Assembly: GCA_964572745.1 (NCBI GenBank)
Contig: CAZNFT010000004.1
Coordinates: 1-64,000, forward strand
DNA: 64,000 bases
Direction: 5' to 3'
Source of the DNA: M50B103 sp041667565
GTDB lineage: Bacteria > Fidelibacterota > Fidelibacteria > Fidelibacterales > Fidelibacteraceae
Under the pieces are notes generated by a model. That model saw only the letters and a program-made list of their open reading frames with translations, was not told the origin of the DNA and did no database searches. The stretch's first letter is position 1; each line of letters starts with the position of its first letter. Shown piece after piece: positions 62,253-64,000 of this stretch. Made by a program: the position numbers and the translations under genes.

Positions 62253-63752
62253 ATGAAAGCTTTAAAAAACATTTTGTTAGAGATAAAGAAAATTGAATCT
62301 GCCGCCTCAGTTCTTCATTGGGATCAGGAAACATACATGCCCAAAGGTGGCGGTGCCTATAGAGCAGAAGTCCTGGCTTATATGAGTTTATTACATCATC
62401 AGATGTCAACGGGTAAAAAATTGAAAGATGAACTCGCAAAATATATCGATCTTGAAAGTGGCAAAATTCTTGATAAGGATCTTAATGAAAACAATAAAAG
62501 AATGGTTTATCTGCTATGGAAAGATCTCAAGAAAATCTCGGTTTTACCTGAAGAATTTGTCGAGGAAATGTCCAGACATACCTCAGCAACTCAGCAAGCT
62601 TGGTTTAAAGCCAAAGAAGCCAAAGATTTTTCCGCTTATGCACCGTTCTTGGAAAAGATGATAGCACTAAAGAAAAAAGAAGCTGATTATCTTGGCTATG
62701 AAGATAAGCCTTATGATGCCTTGCTTGATAATTTTGAACCAGGTATGACTACGGAACGTGTTGCCGCTTTATTTACCGATCTTAAACCTCGTTTGGTCAA
62801 ACTTGTTGAAAAAATTCGTGCGGCTGAGCAGATCGATGATGCTCCCTTACAACAGCTTTTTGATACAGATGAACAATGGAAGTTTGGAATGAAAGTCGCA
62901 AAAGATATGGGCTTGGACATGGATTGCGCCCGCCAGGATGTTTCTGCGCATCCTTTCACTATTGGTTTTCATCCTGAAGATGTCCGTATTACAACTCGTT
63001 TGAACGACAAAATGTTGCTGTCGGGTTTATTTTCCACCATCCATGAAAGTGGGCATGCAATTTATGAACAAGGATTAAATAAAGAAGAATTTGGCACACC
63101 ACTTGCAGAGGCCACATCCTTTGGTATTCATGAGAGCCAATCCCGTTTATGGGAAAACCAGATTGGACGCTCAAAAGAATTCTGGTCGTATGAATTCCCT
63201 GTTTTACAAGAACATTTTCCGCAGTTAAAAAATGTGACACTTGATGACTGGTATCGTATGGTAAATATTGTAAAGCCCTCACTTATTCGCGTTGAATCGG
63301 ATGAAGTCTATTACTCACTCCATATTATGCTTCGTTTTGATATGGAAAGTATGATCATTAATGGTGATGTTGATATAAATGATATTCCCAAATTGTGGAA
63401 TGATAAAATGGAAGAATACTTTGGTATCCGCCCGGAAAACGATGCTGAAGGAGTAATGCAAGATGTTCACTGGTCCTTTGGTGGTTTTGGGTATTTCCCA
63501 TCTTATGCCATGGGCAATCTTTATGGAGCGCAAATTCTTGAACAGGCTGATATGGAAATTCCCAAATTGTGGGACAAGATCAAAGCTGGTGATTTTAAAG
63601 TATTAAAAGAATGGTTGAATGAAAAAGTCCATAAACTTGGCCGTTATTATGATCCGGAGGATCTGATCATGGCAATTTCAAGAAAAGCTTTGAGTGCCGA
63701 TGCTTTTATGGATTATCTGGAAGAAAAATACACAGAGATCTATAATCTCTAG
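62253..63752 (+). CDS. M32 metallocarboxypeptidase (carboxypeptidase Taq)
   Basis: The 499-residue peptidase removes C-terminal residues. The zinc motif HESGH is at 264-268 and the third ligand in GIHESQSR at about 294. LHWDQETYMPKGG near the N-terminus and DEVYYSLHIMLRFDME, then GNLYGAQI later, are family signatures. No signal peptide is present, so it is cytoplasmic. AAAGGAG lies 8 nt before the ATG. Confidence 0.95.
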   Translation: MKALKNILLEIKKIESAASVLHWDQETYMPKGGGAYRAEVLAYMSLLHHQMSTGKKLKDELAKYIDLESGKILDKDLNENNKRMVYLLWKDLKKISVLPEEFVEEMSRHTSATQQAWFKAKEAKDFSAYAPFLEKMIALKKKEADYLGYEDKPYDALLDNFEPGMTTERVAALFTDLKPRLVKLVEKIRAAEQIDDAPLQQLFDTDEQWKFGMKVAKDMGLDMDCARQDVSAHPFTIGFHPEDVRITTRLNDKMLLSGLFSTIHESGHAIYEQGLNKEEFGTPLAEATSFGIHESQSRLWENQIGRSKEFWSYEFPVLQEHFPQLKNVTLDDWYRMVNIVKPSLIRVESDEVYYSLHIMLRFDMESMIINGDVDINDIPKLWNDKMEEYFGIRPENDAEGVMQDVHWSFGGFGYFPSYAMGNLYGAQILEQADMEIPKLWDKIKAGDFKVLKEWLNEKVHKLGRYYDPEDLIMAISRKALSADAFMDYLEEKYTEIYNL

Positions 63753-63840
63753 TACTGCTTTTCCGCAGGAGCTCTCAAGGAGCGAAGGTAGAAGCACCGA
63801 GAAAATAGCGATAGCTACAGAAAGATATATATCTAAAGAA

Positions 63841-63871
63841 AAAAAGTCTGAGAAATATTCTCAGACTTTTT
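63841..63871. terminator. Bidirectional terminator
   Basis: AAAAAGTCTGAGAA and TTCTCAGACTTTTT form a perfect 14-bp stem with a 3-nt loop and T-runs in both directions. It separates the M32 gene from the converging partial gene at the edge. Confidence 0.9.
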
Positions 63872-63897
63872 ATTTAATGGAATATTTATTTTAAGCA

Positions 63898-64000
63898 TTA
63901 TGTATAGTTTAGATCATCAACTATTTCAGCAAAGACCAGCTTATCTGTATCGCCTTCGGTGCTGATGAATAAAATATTGCTGTTTTCATTCATATTCAGA
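63898..64000 (-). CDS. C-terminal end of an unidentified gene (partial)
   Basis: On the minus strand an open frame enters at the window edge and ends with TAA at 63898-63900. The visible 33 or so residues include NSNILFISTEGDTDKLVFAE and end IVDDLNYT. The following bidirectional terminator supports a real gene end. The family cannot be identified from this fragment. Confidence 0.55.
   Translation of the reverse strand, partial: LNMNENSNILFISTEGDTDKLVFAEIVDDLNYT

Overview
The window is A+T-rich bacterial chromosome, densely coding, with no rRNA or tRNA gene and no recognisable prophage, insertion sequence or CRISPR array. Several features point to a Gram-negative member of the FCB superphylum. 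They are an LPS heptose-1-P adenylyltransferase, an Omp85-like barrel, many lipoproteins, and three secreted proteins ending in a PNPFNP-type type IX-like sorting domain. A MutL/KOW-like pair, a UbiA enzyme of the archaeal DGGGP-synthase type and a hybrid cluster protein fit the same picture. Candidatus Cloacimonadota or a close relative is my best guess. This is an inference from gene content and style, not from a marker-gene phylogeny.

Layout. 1-600: a four-helix-bundle (S23/IVP) gene between two degenerate inverted purine-rich repeats. 676-9467 (minus strand): prsA-like lipoprotein, transglutaminase lipoprotein, KOW-like protein, MutL-type ASKHA ATPase, cdsA, recF, dnaN. 9468-9700: A+T-rich gap with two perfect DnaA boxes, a candidate origin. 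9701-16690 (minus): three consecutive SurA/parvulin-type folding factors and mfd. 16652-17214: two exact parS sites, then dapF. 18071-19162: about 1.1 kb without genes. 19163-29702 (minus): an RRM protein, mnmG, and a tight operon nrnA-ispH-pdxS-pdxT-liaF-like-beta-helix protein-mnmE. 30750-34027: a nitrosative-stress module (DUF2249 protein, hcp, divergent Crp/Fnr regulator) with a perfect 14-bp palindrome. 34324-40423 (plus): DUF2851 protein, rfaE2, SPOR protein, beta-propeller secreted protein, birA. 40778-43390: alaS. 43874-46335: rpmH-rnpA-yidD-yidC. 46614-55690: iron alcohol dehydrogenase, membrane protein, nhaC, DGGGPS-like ubiA, glycosyltransferase, ROK-like kinase, PSP1. 55800-63752: coaE, C10 peptidase, Omp85-like protein, crcB, isocitrate-dehydrogenase-family gene, M32 carboxypeptidase. 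A partial gene enters at the right edge.

The gene set is the classical neighbourhood of a bacterial replication origin: dnaN/recF, mnmE/mnmG, and rpmH-rnpA-yidD-yidC. Two exact ParB sites and a DnaA-box cluster support this. dnaA, gyrB and parAB are not in the window. dnaN-recF is transcribed leftward and rpmH-yidC rightward, so the ancestral origin should lie between about 9.5 and 43.8 kb, and the coding-strand bias switches within that interval.

Intergenic gaps hold several repeat families. The most interesting is an element with imperfect terminal inverted repeats. Three copies are exactly 157 bp, one is longer and three or more are partial. The two best copies each carry a perfect DnaA box. 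Other points for follow-up are a PSP1 gene with no canonical start codon, a pair of TGTGA-N6-TCACA operators with matching promoter geometry, and a perfect 21-bp hairpin next to a 59-bp tandem repeat.
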